Positions 40,392-49,992 of a stretch of DNA of 58,087 nucleotides are shown here, piece by piece. Position numbers and translations under genes: made by a program. Position 1 is the stretch's first letter. Each line of letters begins with the position of its first letter. The notes below the pieces were generated by a model that was given only the letters and a program-made list of their open reading frames with translations, was not told the DNA's origin and made no database searches. The DNA comes from Myxococcota bacterium. Its GTDB lineage: Bacteria > Myxococcota_A > UBA9160 > UBA6930. The stretch lies in the NCBI GenBank assembly GCA_028277885.1, contig JANQFK010000039.1, positions 1-58,087 on the forward strand. Direction: 5' to 3'.

Positions 40392-41042
40392 ATGACCGCC
40401 TCCACCGTCCAGGCCCGCCGGCTCCAGCAGCGCGAGGACGCGCGCCGGGCGATCCTCGCCGAGACCGAGGCCATCCTCCTCGAGGGCGGCGCCGAGGCGC
40501 TCTCCATCCGTCCGCTGGCCGAGCGCTGCGGCTGCACGGCGCCGACCATCTACCACTACTTCGGCGACAAGCAGGGCCTGGTGGACGCGCTCCTCGAGGA
40601 GCGCTTCCACGAGCTGCACCGCGCCCTCGAGAAGGTGCCCGAGTCCGAGGACCCGCTCGAGACCGTGCGCTCGCGCTCCCGCGCCTTCGTCGCCTTCGGC
40701 CTGCGCAATCCCGTCCACTACCGGCTGCTCACCGTGGCGCGGGAGCCCGGCACGGATCCGCCTCCCGCCGCCGAGGCCGCGCGGGAGTTCCTCGAGCGGC
40801 CCTGGCAGCAGCTCGCGGAGCAGGGCCGGCTGCGGCCCCCGGACATCGAGATCTGCCAGCGCGCCCTGTGGGCCGCGGTGCACGGGCTGCTCAGCCTGCA
40901 CTCCAGCCGGCCCGACCTCGAGTGGCCCCAGGCCGTCTTCGACGAGAGCGTCGACGCCGTGCTGCGCGGCCTCGTGGCTCCTCCCGAACCCGAAGCCCCC
41001 GAGCGGCGCAAGCGCCCCCGCCGCGACAGGAGAACCGGATGA
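40392..41042 (+). CDS. TetR/AcrR family regulator with WHG-type ligand domain
   Basis: 216 residues. N-terminal TetR helix-turn-helix (about 15-60): ARRAILAETEAILLEGGAEALSIRPLAERCG split by helices, and CTAPTIYHYFGDKQGLVDAL. The C-terminal domain has the WAAVHGLLSL element of the TetR_C WHG group. It is the first gene of a three-gene efflux operon (ATGA overlap with the adaptor, GTGA overlap with the pump) and has a perfect palindrome just upstream, so it should sense a pump substrate and derepress the operon. Confidence 0.94.
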   Translation: MTASTVQARRLQQREDARRAILAETEAILLEGGAEALSIRPLAERCGCTAPTIYHYFGDKQGLVDALLEERFHELHRALEKVPESEDPLETVRSRSRAFVAFGLRNPVHYRLLTVAREPGTDPPPAAEAAREFLERPWQQLAEQGRLRPPDIEICQRALWAAVHGLLSLHSSRPDLEWPQAVFDESVDAVLRGLVAPPEPEAPERRKRPRRDRRTG

Positions 41043-42172
41043 CTCGTTCCCGCAGGTGGATCGCCGCCGCGCTCGCCGCGGCCCTGGGCGCGGGCTGCGG
41101 CGAGGCGGAGCCGGAGGTCGTCGTGGCCGCCGCTCCCGTGGTGCTGGTGCCCGTGGAGGTGCGTGACCTCGAGGAGCGCATCGAGGTGACCGGCGAGCTC
41201 GTCGCGCGGCACCGCTCGGTGCTCGCCGCCGAGGTGGCCGGCCGCGTCAGCGAGATCGTCTTCGACGAGGGCCAGCACGTCGAGGAGGGCGAGGTGATCC
41301 TCGAGATCGATCCCGAGCGGCGCCAGCTCGACGTCGCCAGCGCCCGGGCCGGGCTCGCCGAGGCGCGCGCGGGGCTTCGCGAGCGCGAGCGCGACCACGC
41401 GCGGGTGAAGAAGCTCCACGCCCAGGAGATCGCGTCGGCCCAGCGCCTCGACCAGGCCCGCACCGAGCTCGCCCTGGCGCGCGCGCGGGTGGATGCCGCC
41501 GCCGCCCAGTCCCGCATGGCGGAGCGCGCCCTCTCGGACGCCAGCGTCACCGCGCCCTTCTCGGGCCGGATCGCCGAGCGCTTCGTGGGCGAGGGCGAGT
41601 ACCTGAACGTCGGCCAGAAGCTCGTGGACCTGGTCGCCCTGGACCCCATCGAGGTCGAGTTCCACCTCGCCGAGCGCGACACGTCCCGCATCGAGGTGGG
41701 CCAGGAGGTGCGGGTGAGCCTGGACCCGCACCCCGACGAGCTCTTCGGTGCGACGGTCACCATGATCTCGCCCACCATCGACCGGCGCACCCGGACGCTG
41801 CGCGTGCTGGCCCGCCTCGAGAACCAGGAGGGCCGCCTGCGCCCGGGCCTGTTCGCCCGGGCGGACCTCGGCGTCGAGCGCCGCAGCGACGTGGTGATGG
41901 TGCCCGAGGAGGCGGTGCTCCAGCGCGCCGACGGCTCGGTGGTGTTCCGGCTCGGGCCGGACAACCGCGTGCTGCGCACGCCCGTGGAGGTCGGCGTCCA
42001 CCGCGCCGGCACCGTGGAGGTGCGCCGCGGCCTCGGCCCCCGGGACTACGTGGTGACCCGCGGCCACGCGAGCCTCACCGACGGCGAGCTCGTCTCGCCC
42101 CGGGACCTGGACGGCACGCCCATCCAGGCCGAGCTCGCCGTGGCGACGCCGCCCAGCTCGGAAACGCCGTGA
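41039..42172 (+). CDS. RND efflux periplasmic adaptor, probable lipoprotein
   Basis: 377 residues. A signal with AAALGAGCGEAE gives a lipobox-like Cys. Lipoyl half-motifs: SVLAAEVAGRVSEIVFDEGQHVEEGEVIL in two parts and DASVTAPFSGRIAERFVGEGEYL; an alpha hairpin between (about 100-150); then a beta barrel (VEFHLAERD, VRVSLDPHPDELFGATV) and a proximal domain with RPGLFARADL. Typical of AcrA/MdtA-type adaptors. ATG overlaps the TetR stop and the pump GTG overlaps its own stop. Confidence 0.94.
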   Translation: MTRSRRWIAAALAAALGAGCGEAEPEVVVAAAPVVLVPVEVRDLEERIEVTGELVARHRSVLAAEVAGRVSEIVFDEGQHVEEGEVILEIDPERRQLDVASARAGLAEARAGLRERERDHARVKKLHAQEIASAQRLDQARTELALARARVDAAAAQSRMAERALSDASVTAPFSGRIAERFVGEGEYLNVGQKLVDLVALDPIEVEFHLAERDTSRIEVGQEVRVSLDPHPDELFGATVTMISPTIDRRTRTLRVLARLENQEGRLRPGLFARADLGVERRSDVVMVPEEAVLQRADGSVVFRLGPDNRVLRTPVEVGVHRAGTVEVRRGLGPRDYVVTRGHASLTDGELVSPRDLDGTPIQAELAVATPPSSETP

Positions 42173-45100
42173 ACCCCATCGATCTCTTCATCAAGCGTCC
42201 CATCCTGACCTGGATGGTGACGCTCTCCCTGGTCGTCTTCGGAGCGCTGGGCTACGTGCGCCTCGGCGTCGACCAGTTCCCGAAGATGGAGTTCCCCACG
42301 GTCGTGGTGAGCGCGCTCATGGAGGGCGCCAGCCCCGAGGTGATGGAGGAGGACGTCACCGACGTCCTCGAGGAGCACATCAACACCATCGCGGGCGTGC
42401 GCACCCTCACCTCCAGGACGCGCCAGGGCGGCGCCAGCATCACCGTGGAGTTCGAGCTGGGTCGGGACATCGACCTGGCCGCCCAGGACGTGCGCGACAA
42501 GATCGCCCGGGCCCGCTTCCAGCTGCCCTCGGAGCTCGAGCCGCCGGTGCTCGAGAAGATGAACCCCAGCAACCACCCCATCATGTGGATCCCGCTGAAC
42601 AGCGACCGCCCGGCGGTGGAGACCTCGGAGTTCGTGCGGCGGGTGGTGAAGCCGCGGGTGGAGACCATCGAGGGCGTGGCCTCGGTGCTGATCTTCGGCC
42701 GCACGGACCGCAACATCCGCATCTGGCTCGACGGCGAGGGCCTGCGCGCCCGCGGCCTCGCGGCCACGGACGTGCTCGCCGCGCTGCGCCGGGAGAACGT
42801 CGAGATCCCCGGCGGGCTCGTGGAGAGCCGCCAGGTCGAGTACTCGGTCAAGACCGAGGCCGAGTTCCGCACCCTCGAGGAGATCGAGGAGCTCGTGGTC
42901 GCCCACGTGGACGGCGCGCCGGTGCTGCTGAGCGACGTGGCGCGGGTCGAGGACGGCACCGAGGACGTGCGCGAGTTCGCCCGCTACGACGGCAAGCCGG
43001 CGGTCGGGATCGGGATCGTCAAGCAGTCCGGCGGCAACACCGTGGCGATCGCCGACGAGGTGATCCGCCGCATCGATGCGATGCAGGAGACCCTGCCGCC
43101 GGGCATGAAGTTCAAGGAGGGGGAGGGCGTCGCCGACTTCTCCCAGGCGATCCGGGAGTCCGTGGCGGAGACCATCTTCGCCCTCGAGTTCGGCGCCATC
43201 CTCGCAACGGTCACGGTGTTCGGCTTCCTGCGGCGCTGGCGCCCGACCCTGATCGTGGGCCTCGCCATTCCCACCTCCCTGATCACCACCTTCGGCGTGA
43301 TGTGGCTGTTCGACTTCACGCTCAACACCATGACGCTGCTGGCCATGACCCTGGCGGTGGGGGTCGTGATCGACGACGCCATCGTGGTGCTCGAGAACAT
43401 CGAGCGCCACCGCGAGCGCGGCGAGTCGCCCCGGCAGGCCGCCTCCAAGGGGACCCGGCAGATCGCCTTCGCGGCCACCGCCGCCACCTTCTCCATCGCG
43501 GTGGTGTTCGTGCCGGTGATCTTCGTCGAGGGCCTGGTGGGGAACTTCCTCGGTGAGTTCGGGGTGACCGTCGCCGCGGCGGTGCTGATCTCGCTGATCG
43601 TGGCCCTCACCCTCACGCCCATGCTCGCCGCCCGCATCCCCGCGGCGAAGGAGCGCTCCCACGGCGGCCTCTACCACCGCCTCGAGCAGGGCTTCGAGTG
43701 GCTCGAGGCCCGCTACCGGAGCCTGCTCCACCTCGCCCTCGCCCGACGCGCGGTGACGCTCGCCGCCGCCGCCCTGGCCTTCGCGGCGGCGGTCTTCTTC
43801 GCCTCCCAGCTCGGCGCCGAGTTCTTCCCGCCCTCGGACGAGGGCAAGTTCTTCGTCAGCATGGAGACGCCGCCGGGCACGAGCCTCGACGCGACCCTCG
43901 ACATCATGGAGCGCAACGAGCGCTGGATCCTCGACCAGCCCGAGGTCGCGGGCCTGTTCGCCGGCGTGGGCACCTCGAGCTCCGACGGGCCGGGCGTCCC
44001 CAACGAGGGGATCATGTTCGCGATCCTGAAGAGCCAGAAGGACCGCGGGCGCGGCGCCCTCGAGCTGGTGGAGGAGGCCCGGGCGAACCTCGGCGCGATC
44101 CCCGGCCAGAAGGCCAAGGTCTTCGACCTGTCCGGGATGATGACCGGGGCCGAGCAGGGCCAGGTCTCCTTCAACCTGCGCGGCAACGTGGACCTCGCCA
44201 CCCTCGACCACTACGCGGACCGCATGATCGCCGGGCTCGAGAAGAAGGGCGGCTGGGTGGACCTCGACAAGAGCCTCAAGCTCGGTCGCCCCGAGGTGCG
44301 GGTGCTTCCCGACCGGGAGAAGGCCGCGGCCCTGGGCGTCGACGCCACCACCCTGGCCCAGACCATCCAGGCCATGATCGGCGGCCTCGACGTCGGGACC
44401 TTCAAGGAGGGCGGAAGCCGCTACGACATCCGCGTGCGCCTCGACGAGAAGGACCGCAGCGATCCCGCCGCCATCGAGCGCCTCTACGCGCGCACCCGGG
44501 CGGGAGACGTGGTGGAGCTTCGCAACCTCGTGCAGCTCGAGCGGGGCGCCGCCCCGGCGGAGATCACCCGGGTGGACCGCCAGCGCAGCGTCACCGTCAC
44601 GGCGAACCTCGAGGGCAAGGCCCTGGGCGCGGCGGTCACCGAGGCGCGGGAGCTGGCCCGGGAGATCCTGCCCGAGGGCGTCACCCTCTCGCTGTCGGGC
44701 CAGGCCGAGGCCTTCCAGGAGGGCATCCGGCAGTTCCTGCTCGCCGCCGGCCTCGCCATCCTGATCATCTACATGGTGCTCGCGGCCCAGTTCGAGAGCC
44801 TGGTGCATCCCCTCACGGTGATGCTGGCCCTGCCCCTCGCCATGGTGGGCGCCCTGGGCGGCCTCTGGGCGCTGGGCCTCGCCGGGCGCCCGGGCATGAC
44901 CCTCAACCTGTTCAGCCTGATCGGGATCATCCTGCTCTTCGGCCTGGTGACGAAGAACTCGATCCTGCTGGTCGACTACGCCAACCAGCTGCGCGCCCAG
45001 GGCATGGACAAGATCGAGGCGATGCGGACCGCGGCGCCGGTGCGCATGCGCCCGGTGCTGATGACCGCGCTCTCCATGATCTTCGGCGTGCTGCCGGCGG

Positions 45101-45297
45101 CGATCGGGCTCGGGCCCGGCGCCGAGTCCCGCGCCCCGATGGCGGTGGCCACCGCGGCGGGGATGCTCTCCTCGACGCTCCTCACCCTGATCGTGGTGCC
45201 GGTCTTCTACCTGGTGCTCGACGACGCGGTGGAGAACGCCAAACGCCGCCTGCGCGGAGCGCGAGGCGGCGAGGCGGTCGCGGCGGCGGCGCGCTAG
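42169..45297 (+). CDS. RND multidrug efflux pump (AcrB/MdtB-like inner-membrane subunit)
   Basis: 1042 residues, normal length. Twelve TMs with two large periplasmic loops. N-terminal FIKRPILTWMVTLSLVVFG; TM4 carries the proton-relay Asp pair in AVGVVIDDAIVVLENI; TM10 carries the conserved Lys in GLVTKNSILLVDYANQLR. The repeat-half signature MRPVLMTALSMIFGVLPAAIG is present. Proton-driven export of hydrophobic or amphipathic compounds or metals through a tripartite complex is expected. The outer-membrane TolC-like gene is missing here. It ends 35 bases before a convergent PEP-CTERM gene. Confidence 0.97.
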   Translation: MNPIDLFIKRPILTWMVTLSLVVFGALGYVRLGVDQFPKMEFPTVVVSALMEGASPEVMEEDVTDVLEEHINTIAGVRTLTSRTRQGGASITVEFELGRDIDLAAQDVRDKIARARFQLPSELEPPVLEKMNPSNHPIMWIPLNSDRPAVETSEFVRRVVKPRVETIEGVASVLIFGRTDRNIRIWLDGEGLRARGLAATDVLAALRRENVEIPGGLVESRQVEYSVKTEAEFRTLEEIEELVVAHVDGAPVLLSDVARVEDGTEDVREFARYDGKPAVGIGIVKQSGGNTVAIADEVIRRIDAMQETLPPGMKFKEGEGVADFSQAIRESVAETIFALEFGAILATVTVFGFLRRWRPTLIVGLAIPTSLITTFGVMWLFDFTLNTMTLLAMTLAVGVVIDDAIVVLENIERHRERGESPRQAASKGTRQIAFAATAATFSIAVVFVPVIFVEGLVGNFLGEFGVTVAAAVLISLIVALTLTPMLAARIPAAKERSHGGLYHRLEQGFEWLEARYRSLLHLALARRAVTLAAAALAFAAAVFFASQLGAEFFPPSDEGKFFVSMETPPGTSLDATLDIMERNERWILDQPEVAGLFAGVGTSSSDGPGVPNEGIMFAILKSQKDRGRGALELVEEARANLGAIPGQKAKVFDLSGMMTGAEQGQVSFNLRGNVDLATLDHYADRMIAGLEKKGGWVDLDKSLKLGRPEVRVLPDREKAAALGVDATTLAQTIQAMIGGLDVGTFKEGGSRYDIRVRLDEKDRSDPAAIERLYARTRAGDVVELRNLVQLERGAAPAEITRVDRQRSVTVTANLEGKALGAAVTEARELAREILPEGVTLSLSGQAEAFQEGIRQFLLAAGLAILIIYMVLAAQFESLVHPLTVMLALPLAMVGALGGLWALGLAGRPGMTLNLFSLIGIILLFGLVTKNSILLVDYANQLRAQGMDKIEAMRTAAPVRMRPVLMTALSMIFGVLPAAIGLGPGAESRAPMAVATAAGMLSSTLLTLIVVPVFYLVLDDAVENAKRRLRGARGGEAVAAAAR

Positions 45298-45332
45298 CTG
45301 CGCACCGCCGCCTCTCGAAGCCGTGGCCGGTG

Positions 45333-45563
45333 CTAGCGGCGGTTGCGGCGGATCGCCCAGGCGACGCCGAAGGCGCCGGCGCCGAACACCAGGGCCGCGG
45401 CCGGCTCCGGGACGGCGGCCGAGGGGCCGCTGGTCTGCGAGCCGGAGTCCGAGTATGAGTCGGAGTCGGATCCCGAGTCGGAGTCCGCCAGGGCCGGGGC
45501 CGCGGCGAGGGCGAGGCTGAACGCGAAGGGCAGCAGGGCCACCACGAGATTGCGGATGCGCAT
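45333..45563 (-). CDS. Small Ser/Asp-rich PEP-CTERM surface protein
   Basis: 76 residues; GGGAG upstream of the ATG. A signal peptide (about 1-26, ending APALA) is followed by a 16-residue Ser/Asp repeat (DSDSGSDSDSYSDSGS), then a C-terminal sorting signal VPEPAAALVFGAGAFG, hydrophobic run and RRNRR. PEP-CTERM tails are processed by exosortase in Gram-negatives with exopolysaccharide; Ser/Asp-rich spacers recall staphylococcal Sdr stalks, glycosylation sites or calcium binding. At this size it is nearly only a tail with a short stalk. No exosortase is in the window. Confidence 0.85.
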   Translation of the reverse strand: MRIRNLVVALLPFAFSLALAAAPALADSDSGSDSDSYSDSGSQTSGPSAAVPEPAAALVFGAGAFGVAWAIRRNRR

Positions 45564-45637
45564 GAGGAGTCTCCCGTCGGCGGTCCCGTGCGCCGCGCAC
45601 CACACGCGGCCGGCGGGCGTCGCCAGCTCAAGGTGAG

Positions 45638-45660
45638 TACCCGTTCCACTGGAACAGGTA
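45638..45660. promoter_or_regulatory. 23-bp palindrome upstream of PEP-CTERM gene
   Basis: Arms TACC.GTTCCA and TGGAAC.GGTA around a central C, with one unpaired position per arm. It lies about 75 bases before the ATG at 45563 and inside a roughly 210-bp gap that otherwise holds nothing I recognise. Dyad size and placement fit a dimeric regulator site. Confidence 0.6.
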
Positions 45661-45775
45661 ACGGACGTTCATCCCATGGACGCGAGGGCCGAGTCAACAC
45701 CTCGAACGGGGCATCGTGCTTCACGAGCCCGCAACCCGAGGCGCAAGCTCCGGGACGGCGCCGGGGAGTCGAGGC

Positions 45776-48736
45776 TCAGGAAATTTCGCGTCCGCGTCGG
45801 CGCCGTTTCGCGAGCCAGAAGAGAGCCGGCAGGGCGAGCGCAAGCTCGGCGCCGAGTCCGCAGGCTCCGGACTCGAACGCCACCGTGGCCTCGCTGCAGT
45901 CGGGATCGGGATCCCCGGCGAGGAAGCCCAGGGCCGAGAGCCCGCCGTCGAAGTCGAAGTGCCCGTCCTCGTCGTCGTCGAGGCCGTTCTGGCAGGCCGG
46001 GTCCTCGCGCAGCGCGCCCGGGCGCGGACAGCCCGGGTCGTCGGGGAAGTCGCGCAGCCCGTCGCCGTCGTTGTCGAAGCCGTCGCGGCAGCCGAGGATC
46101 TCGCCGATGGGCAGCGCCCACAGCTCGCGCCCGGCAACGCCGTCGTCGGCGGAGAGGTAGGCCAGGCCGAGGCGTCGATCGAAGAAGGCCTCTGGGTCGG
46201 AGGACGCAGGCCCGGGAGCCACGTCGGCGAGCTGGCGGGTTCCTGCCTCGGTCCCGTCGCTGGCCCAGAGCTCGCGTCCCGCCGCGGCGGTGGTGGCCGC
46301 GAACAGCACGAGGCCCTCGGCCGCGACCAGACCGGCGGGGCTCGAGCTCTCCGGGCCCGGCGCCAGGTCGGCGACCCGGCGGGTGCCCGCTCGGGTGCCG
46401 TCGCTGGTCCAGAGCTCGCGGCCCGAGACGCCGTCGTCCGCGGCGAAGAAGAGGCGTCCACCGACGCTCACCAGGTCCGTGGGATCCGACCCAGCGGGCC
46501 CTTCCGCCACGTCCATCACCCGCTGCGTGCCGGCCTCGGAGCCATCGCTCTTCCAGAGCTCGCGACCGCTCGCCCCGTCGTCGGCGGCGAAGTAGAGGGT
46601 GCCGTCGCCGTCCGAAGCGAAGCGGCTCCGCAGCGTCGGCAGGATGAAGCTCCCCCCGAGCGGCTCGATGCCCGGCCCCGGGCCGGGGTCGACGTCCTTC
46701 ACGAGCGTCGTCCCGGCGGCGGTCCCGTCGCTCCTCCAGAGCTCGTGGCCCGAGGCCTCGGTGTTCCCGGTGAAGAAGAGCGTTCCGTCCAGGTCGATGA
46801 AGTCGGTCAGGGAGTCCGTGAAGCCCGGGACGAAGTCGGCCAGCGGCAGGGTTCCCGCCTCGCTGCCGTCGCTGGTCCAGAGCTTCGAAGCCTCGAAGGT
46901 CCGGAGCTCGTAGAAGAAGGCGCGACCCCCGGCGGCGGCGATGCTCACGATCCCCGGAGCGGTGAAGCCGTTGAGCGGGACCACGGCGACGGGCTCCGCC
47001 GGGCCGTCTCCATCGCTCACCAGGAGCGCGTCCAGGAACGGCTGGAAGCGCGCCGAGGCGAAGAAGAGCGCAGCGCCGGTGGACGCCAGGCGGCGGGGAG
47101 CGCCGAGGTTCGCGGGAACGCTGACCGCCAGGGTCGCGTCCCCCGGCTCCCCGTTCGTCCGCCAGAGCGCGTTCGGCACGCCGCCCCGGTGGAAGAAGAG
47201 CGCCCCGTCGTGGGGAGTCAGCTGCGCGGAGGCGTCGTCGAAGGTGGTCCCACCGAAGTTCTGGATCCCGATCAGCACCTCGGTGGACGCAGCGGTCCCC
47301 TTGCTCAGGTAGAGGCCATCGTCGGGCGCGCCCGGGATCTCGGCCCGGAACACCAAGCTGCTCCCGACGGCGGCGAACTCGCTGCGGCCGGGCGGAGGCA
47401 GTGCGCCCGCGGCGTCCGACGCCAGGTTCGCCACCCGGGTCGTTCCCTCGGCGCTGCCGTCGCTGCGCCAGAGCTCCCGACCGACGCTGCCGTCGTCCGC
47501 GCTGAACAGCAGCCGGTCGCCCAGCGCGAAGAGGGAGTCCGGCCGCGAGGAATCGACTCCGGGAAGGACGTCCCGGACCAGGAGCGTGCCCGCAGCGGTC
47601 CCGTCGGTGCTCCACAGCTCGGTCCCGGCGAACCCGAAGGCCTGGAAGTACAGGCGGTCCCCCACCACCTCGAAGTCCCTCGGCGTTGAGCTGCCCCCCA
47701 CCGGGGCGATGTCCGCGGCGAGGAACGTGCCGGCCTCGGTGCCGTCGCTGCGCCAGAGCTCCACGCCGTTGTCACGGTCCCGGGCTCCGAAGAAGAAGGC
47801 GTCGGCGAAGCTCGCGCCCTCGGTGAAGGTGAAGAAGCCGTCCCGGACCCGCCTCGTTCCCAGCACGGTGCCGTCGCTGACCCAGAGCTCGTCCTGGCTC
47901 GGGAAGAGCACGGAGAAGAACAGCAGCCCGCCGTGGATGCCGAGAGGGGATGCGCTTCCGTTGGTGAGGTCCGTGAGCTTCTCCGTCCCGCCGATGCTTC
48001 CGTCGGTCACCCACAGCTCGCGGTTGTCGCCGTCGACGGCGGTGAAGAACAGAAGCCCGCCGAGGTGCGTGAAGCTCCTCGGAAACGAGCCCCCGTTGCT
48101 GCTGAGATCGGCGAAGCGGACCGTTCCCTGGCTCGTCCCGTCGCTGATCCAGAGCTCCCGGTCCACCACGCCGTCGTCGGCGGAGAACCACAGTGCTCCA
48201 CCGAACTCGGTGAGCTCGAGGGGCGCGGAGCCCTCGCCGCCCTCCCGGATGTCCGCGACGAGGCGGGTGCCCTCGGACGTGCCGTCGCTGCTCCAGAGCT
48301 CCGCGCCGTGGGCCGGGTCGGACCCGCTGAAGAAGAGCTGGCCTCCGAAGGCGGTCAGGGCGACGGGCTCGTCGTCGAACCGCGCGAGCACGCGGGTGCC
48401 CGCGGTCGTGCCGTCGCTCCGCCAGAGCTCCCACGTCGCCGCCGATCGCGCCACGAAGAACACCAGGACCCCCGCCCGGGTGAGGTCGCGGGTATCGGCG
48501 AGGTCGCGCAGCAGGTGGGTGCCGGCGGGGGTCCCGTCCGTCCTCCACAGGTCCCCGCTCGCGGCGAAGAGCGCGCTTCCCGCCAGCTCCACGAACGCAC
48601 CCGGGTCGGAGCCCCGGACCATGCTGCCGGGATCGATGTCCTCGACGAGGAAGGCCGGCGCCTGGGCGAGTGCGAGGCTCGCGGGAAGCGCCAGCGCCAC
48701 GGCGGCGGCGAGCAGCGGGCGCGCGAAGGACGCCAT
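45776..48736 (-). CDS. ELWxxDGTxxGT-repeat surface protein with Ca-binding repeats and C-terminal anchor
   Basis: 986 residues. A signal peptide (1-24) leads into about 17 repeats of roughly 45-50 residues, each with [12 protein letters not shown] or a variant (three in the middle are degenerate, e.g. [13 protein letters not shown]), a probable beta-propeller or solenoid. Near the C-terminus two Asp-rich calcium-binding segments follow ([18 protein letters not shown] and [16 protein letters not shown]), then a Cys-Gly, a hydrophobic run and RRRRGR, a tail unlike the PEP-CTERM of its neighbour. Probably a secreted adhesin-like or surface structural protein. Repeats are well conserved in sequence, so recombination may vary their number. 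Confidence 0.9.
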   Translation of the reverse strand: MASFARPLLAAAVALALPASLALAQAPAFLVEDIDPGSMVRGSDPGAFVELAGSALFAASGDLWRTDGTPAGTHLLRDLADTRDLTRAGVLVFFVARSAATWELWRSDGTTAGTRVLARFDDEPVALTAFGGQLFFSGSDPAHGAELWSSDGTSEGTRLVADIREGGEGSAPLELTEFGGALWFSADDGVVDRELWISDGTSQGTVRFADLSSNGGSFPRSFTHLGGLLFFTAVDGDNRELWVTDGSIGGTEKLTDLTNGSASPLGIHGGLLFFSVLFPSQDELWVSDGTVLGTRRVRDGFFTFTEGASFADAFFFGARDRDNGVELWRSDGTEAGTFLAADIAPVGGSSTPRDFEVVGDRLYFQAFGFAGTELWSTDGTAAGTLLVRDVLPGVDSSRPDSLFALGDRLLFSADDGSVGRELWRSDGSAEGTTRVANLASDAAGALPPPGRSEFAAVGSSLVFRAEIPGAPDDGLYLSKGTAASTEVLIGIQNFGGTTFDDASAQLTPHDGALFFHRGGVPNALWRTNGEPGDATLAVSVPANLGAPRRLASTGAALFFASARFQPFLDALLVSDGDGPAEPVAVVPLNGFTAPGIVSIAAAGGRAFFYELRTFEASKLWTSDGSEAGTLPLADFVPGFTDSLTDFIDLDGTLFFTGNTEASGHELWRSDGTAAGTTLVKDVDPGPGPGIEPLGGSFILPTLRSRFASDGDGTLYFAADDGASGRELWKSDGSEAGTQRVMDVAEGPAGSDPTDLVSVGGRLFFAADDGVSGRELWTSDGTRAGTRRVADLAPGPESSSPAGLVAAEGLVLFAATTAAAGRELWASDGTEAGTRQLADVAPGPASSDPEAFFDRRLGLAYLSADDGVAGRELWALPIGEILGCRDGFDNDGDGLRDFPDDPGCPRPGALREDPACQNGLDDDEDGHFDFDGGLSALGFLAGDPDPDCSEATVAFESGACGLGAELALALPALFWLAKRRRRGREIS

Positions 48737-48782
48737 GCCTGGTCCCCTCGGGGCGAGCCCCCGTCCCGCCCCTCTCCCCTAC

Positions 48783-48804
48783 CTTACGCCAAACTTACGC
48801 CAAA
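48783..48804. repeat. Two tandem 11-bp repeats in divergent promoter region
   Basis: CTTACGCCAAA twice in direct contact (48783-48793, 48794-48804), one helical turn apart. Located between the divergent ELW-repeat gene (start 48736) and the lyase gene (start 48870). The AT-richness and phasing suggest a regulator site acting on one face of the helix. Confidence 0.7.
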
Positions 48805-48829
48805 CGACGCGAGACGGTTCCGGGGCCGC

Positions 48830-48835
48830 TAGTAT
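48830..48835 (+). promoter_or_regulatory. TAGTAT -10-like element for CoA-ester lyase
   Basis: TAGTAT predicts a start near 48842 and a 28-base leader that includes GGAGAG before the ATG at 48870. Confidence 0.35.
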
Positions 48836-48869
48836 GCGCCTCTTCCCGGACCCGAGCTCGGAGAGCCCC

Positions 48870-49937
48870 ATGCGAAACCCCCGCGACTTCGGCAAGCCCC
48901 TGGCGATCGGCGCCCCGACCCCCTGGCTCGACATCCCGGTGCGCCCCTCGCGGATGATCCACTTCTTCGACCCCAGCAACCCGCGCATGGCGGCCAAGGT
49001 GCCGGACATCGCCAAGAAGGTGGACATCCTGCTGGCCAACCTCGAGGACGCCATCGAGGTGGACAACAAGGTGGCGGCCCGGGAGGGCCTGGTGAAGATC
49101 GCCCGGGAGACGGACTTCGGGGACACCCAGTTCTGGTCGCGCATCAACAGCCTCGACAGCCCGTGGGTCCTCGACGACCTGATCGGCATCGTGGGCGAGG
49201 TGGGGAACACGCTCGACGTCGTGATGGTGCCCAAGGTCGAGGGGCCCTGGGACATCCACTACGTGGACCAGCTGCTGGCCCAGCTCGAGGCCAAGCACGG
49301 CGTGACGCGCCCGATCCTGATCCACGCCATCCTCGAGACCGCCCAGGGCGTCGCCAACGTCGAGGAGATCTGCGCGGCCAGCCCGCGCATGCAGGGCATC
49401 AGCCTCGGGCCCGCGGACCTCGCCGCCTCGCGGCGCATGAAGACCACCCGCGTCGGCGGAGGCCACCCCGGCTACCTGGTGCGCGAGGACCCGGACCCGC
49501 AGAACGCCGACGCGCCCCGCGCCATCGCCCAGCAGGACCTGTGGCACTACACCATGGCGCGCATGGTGGACGCCTGCGCGGCCACGGGCTGCCTGCCCTT
49601 CTACGGGCCCTTCGGCGACATCGGCGACGCCCAGGCCTGTGAGGACCAGTTCCGCAACGCCTTCCTGATGGGCTGCGTGGGCGCCTGGTCGCTGCACCCG
49701 AGCCAGATCGCCATCGCGCGCAAGGTGTTCAGTCCGCCGCCCGAGGAGGTGGCCTGGGCGCGCAAGGTGATCGACGAGATGGGCGACGGCTCCGGCACCG
49801 TGATGATCGACGGCAAGATGCAGGACGACGCCACGGTGAAGCAGTGCCGCGTGATGGTGGAGCTGGCCAAGCTGATCGCCCGCCGCGACGCCGACATGCG
49901 CGAGGCCTACGGGTTCGCCGAGGCGGACCTCGCCTGA
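48870..49937 (+). CDS. HpcH/HpaI-family CoA-ester lyase (malyl-CoA lyase-like)
   Basis: 355 residues; GGAGAG before the ATG. An in-frame ATG at 48834 would overlap the promoter. Barrel enzyme of the citrate lyase beta/malyl-CoA lyase group: [13 protein letters not shown] (catalytic Glu/Asp metal region), [24 protein letters not shown] (acid), [34 protein letters not shown] and [10 protein letters not shown], all like L-malyl-CoA/beta-methylmalyl-CoA lyase. It likely cleaves a 3-hydroxy-acyl-CoA into glyoxylate (or similar) and an acyl-CoA, Mg-dependent. Length with the C-terminal arm fits McL. No pathway partners adjoin. Confidence 0.92.
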   Translation: MRNPRDFGKPLAIGAPTPWLDIPVRPSRMIHFFDPSNPRMAAKVPDIAKKVDILLANLEDAIEVDNKVAAREGLVKIARETDFGDTQFWSRINSLDSPWVLDDLIGIVGEVGNTLDVVMVPKVEGPWDIHYVDQLLAQLEAKHGVTRPILIHAILETAQGVANVEEICAASPRMQGISLGPADLAASRRMKTTRVGGGHPGYLVREDPDPQNADAPRAIAQQDLWHYTMARMVDACAATGCLPFYGPFGDIGDAQACEDQFRNAFLMGCVGAWSLHPSQIAIARKVFSPPPEEVAWARKVIDEMGDGSGTVMIDGKMQDDATVKQCRVMVELAKLIARRDADMREAYGFAEADLA

Positions 49938-49944
49938 GGCGGCG

Positions 49945-49965
49945 GCCCGCCGCGGAGCGGCGGGC
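49945..49965. terminator. GC-rich stem-loop between convergent genes
   Basis: GCCCGCCGC, loop GGA, GCGGCGGGC: a perfect nine-pair stem seven bases after the lyase stop and about 28 before the DUF3332 stop on the other strand. No T-run, as expected of Rho-assisted or bidirectional ends in GC-rich genomes. Confidence 0.55.
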
Positions 49966-49992
49966 GGCCCTCCGGCCCGGGGGCCACCCGGG

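Noticed and set aside
42046..45603. Long frame on the minus strand across the RND pump
   Set aside because: Shadow of the pump reading frame; composition is His/Asp/Gly-rich with no domain pattern.
45776..48736. DNA-level repeats resembling a CRISPR array
   Set aside because: The repeated stretch encodes ELWxxDGT protein repeats at about 140-bp spacing and varies with codon-like substitutions; there are no short direct repeats with unique spacers.
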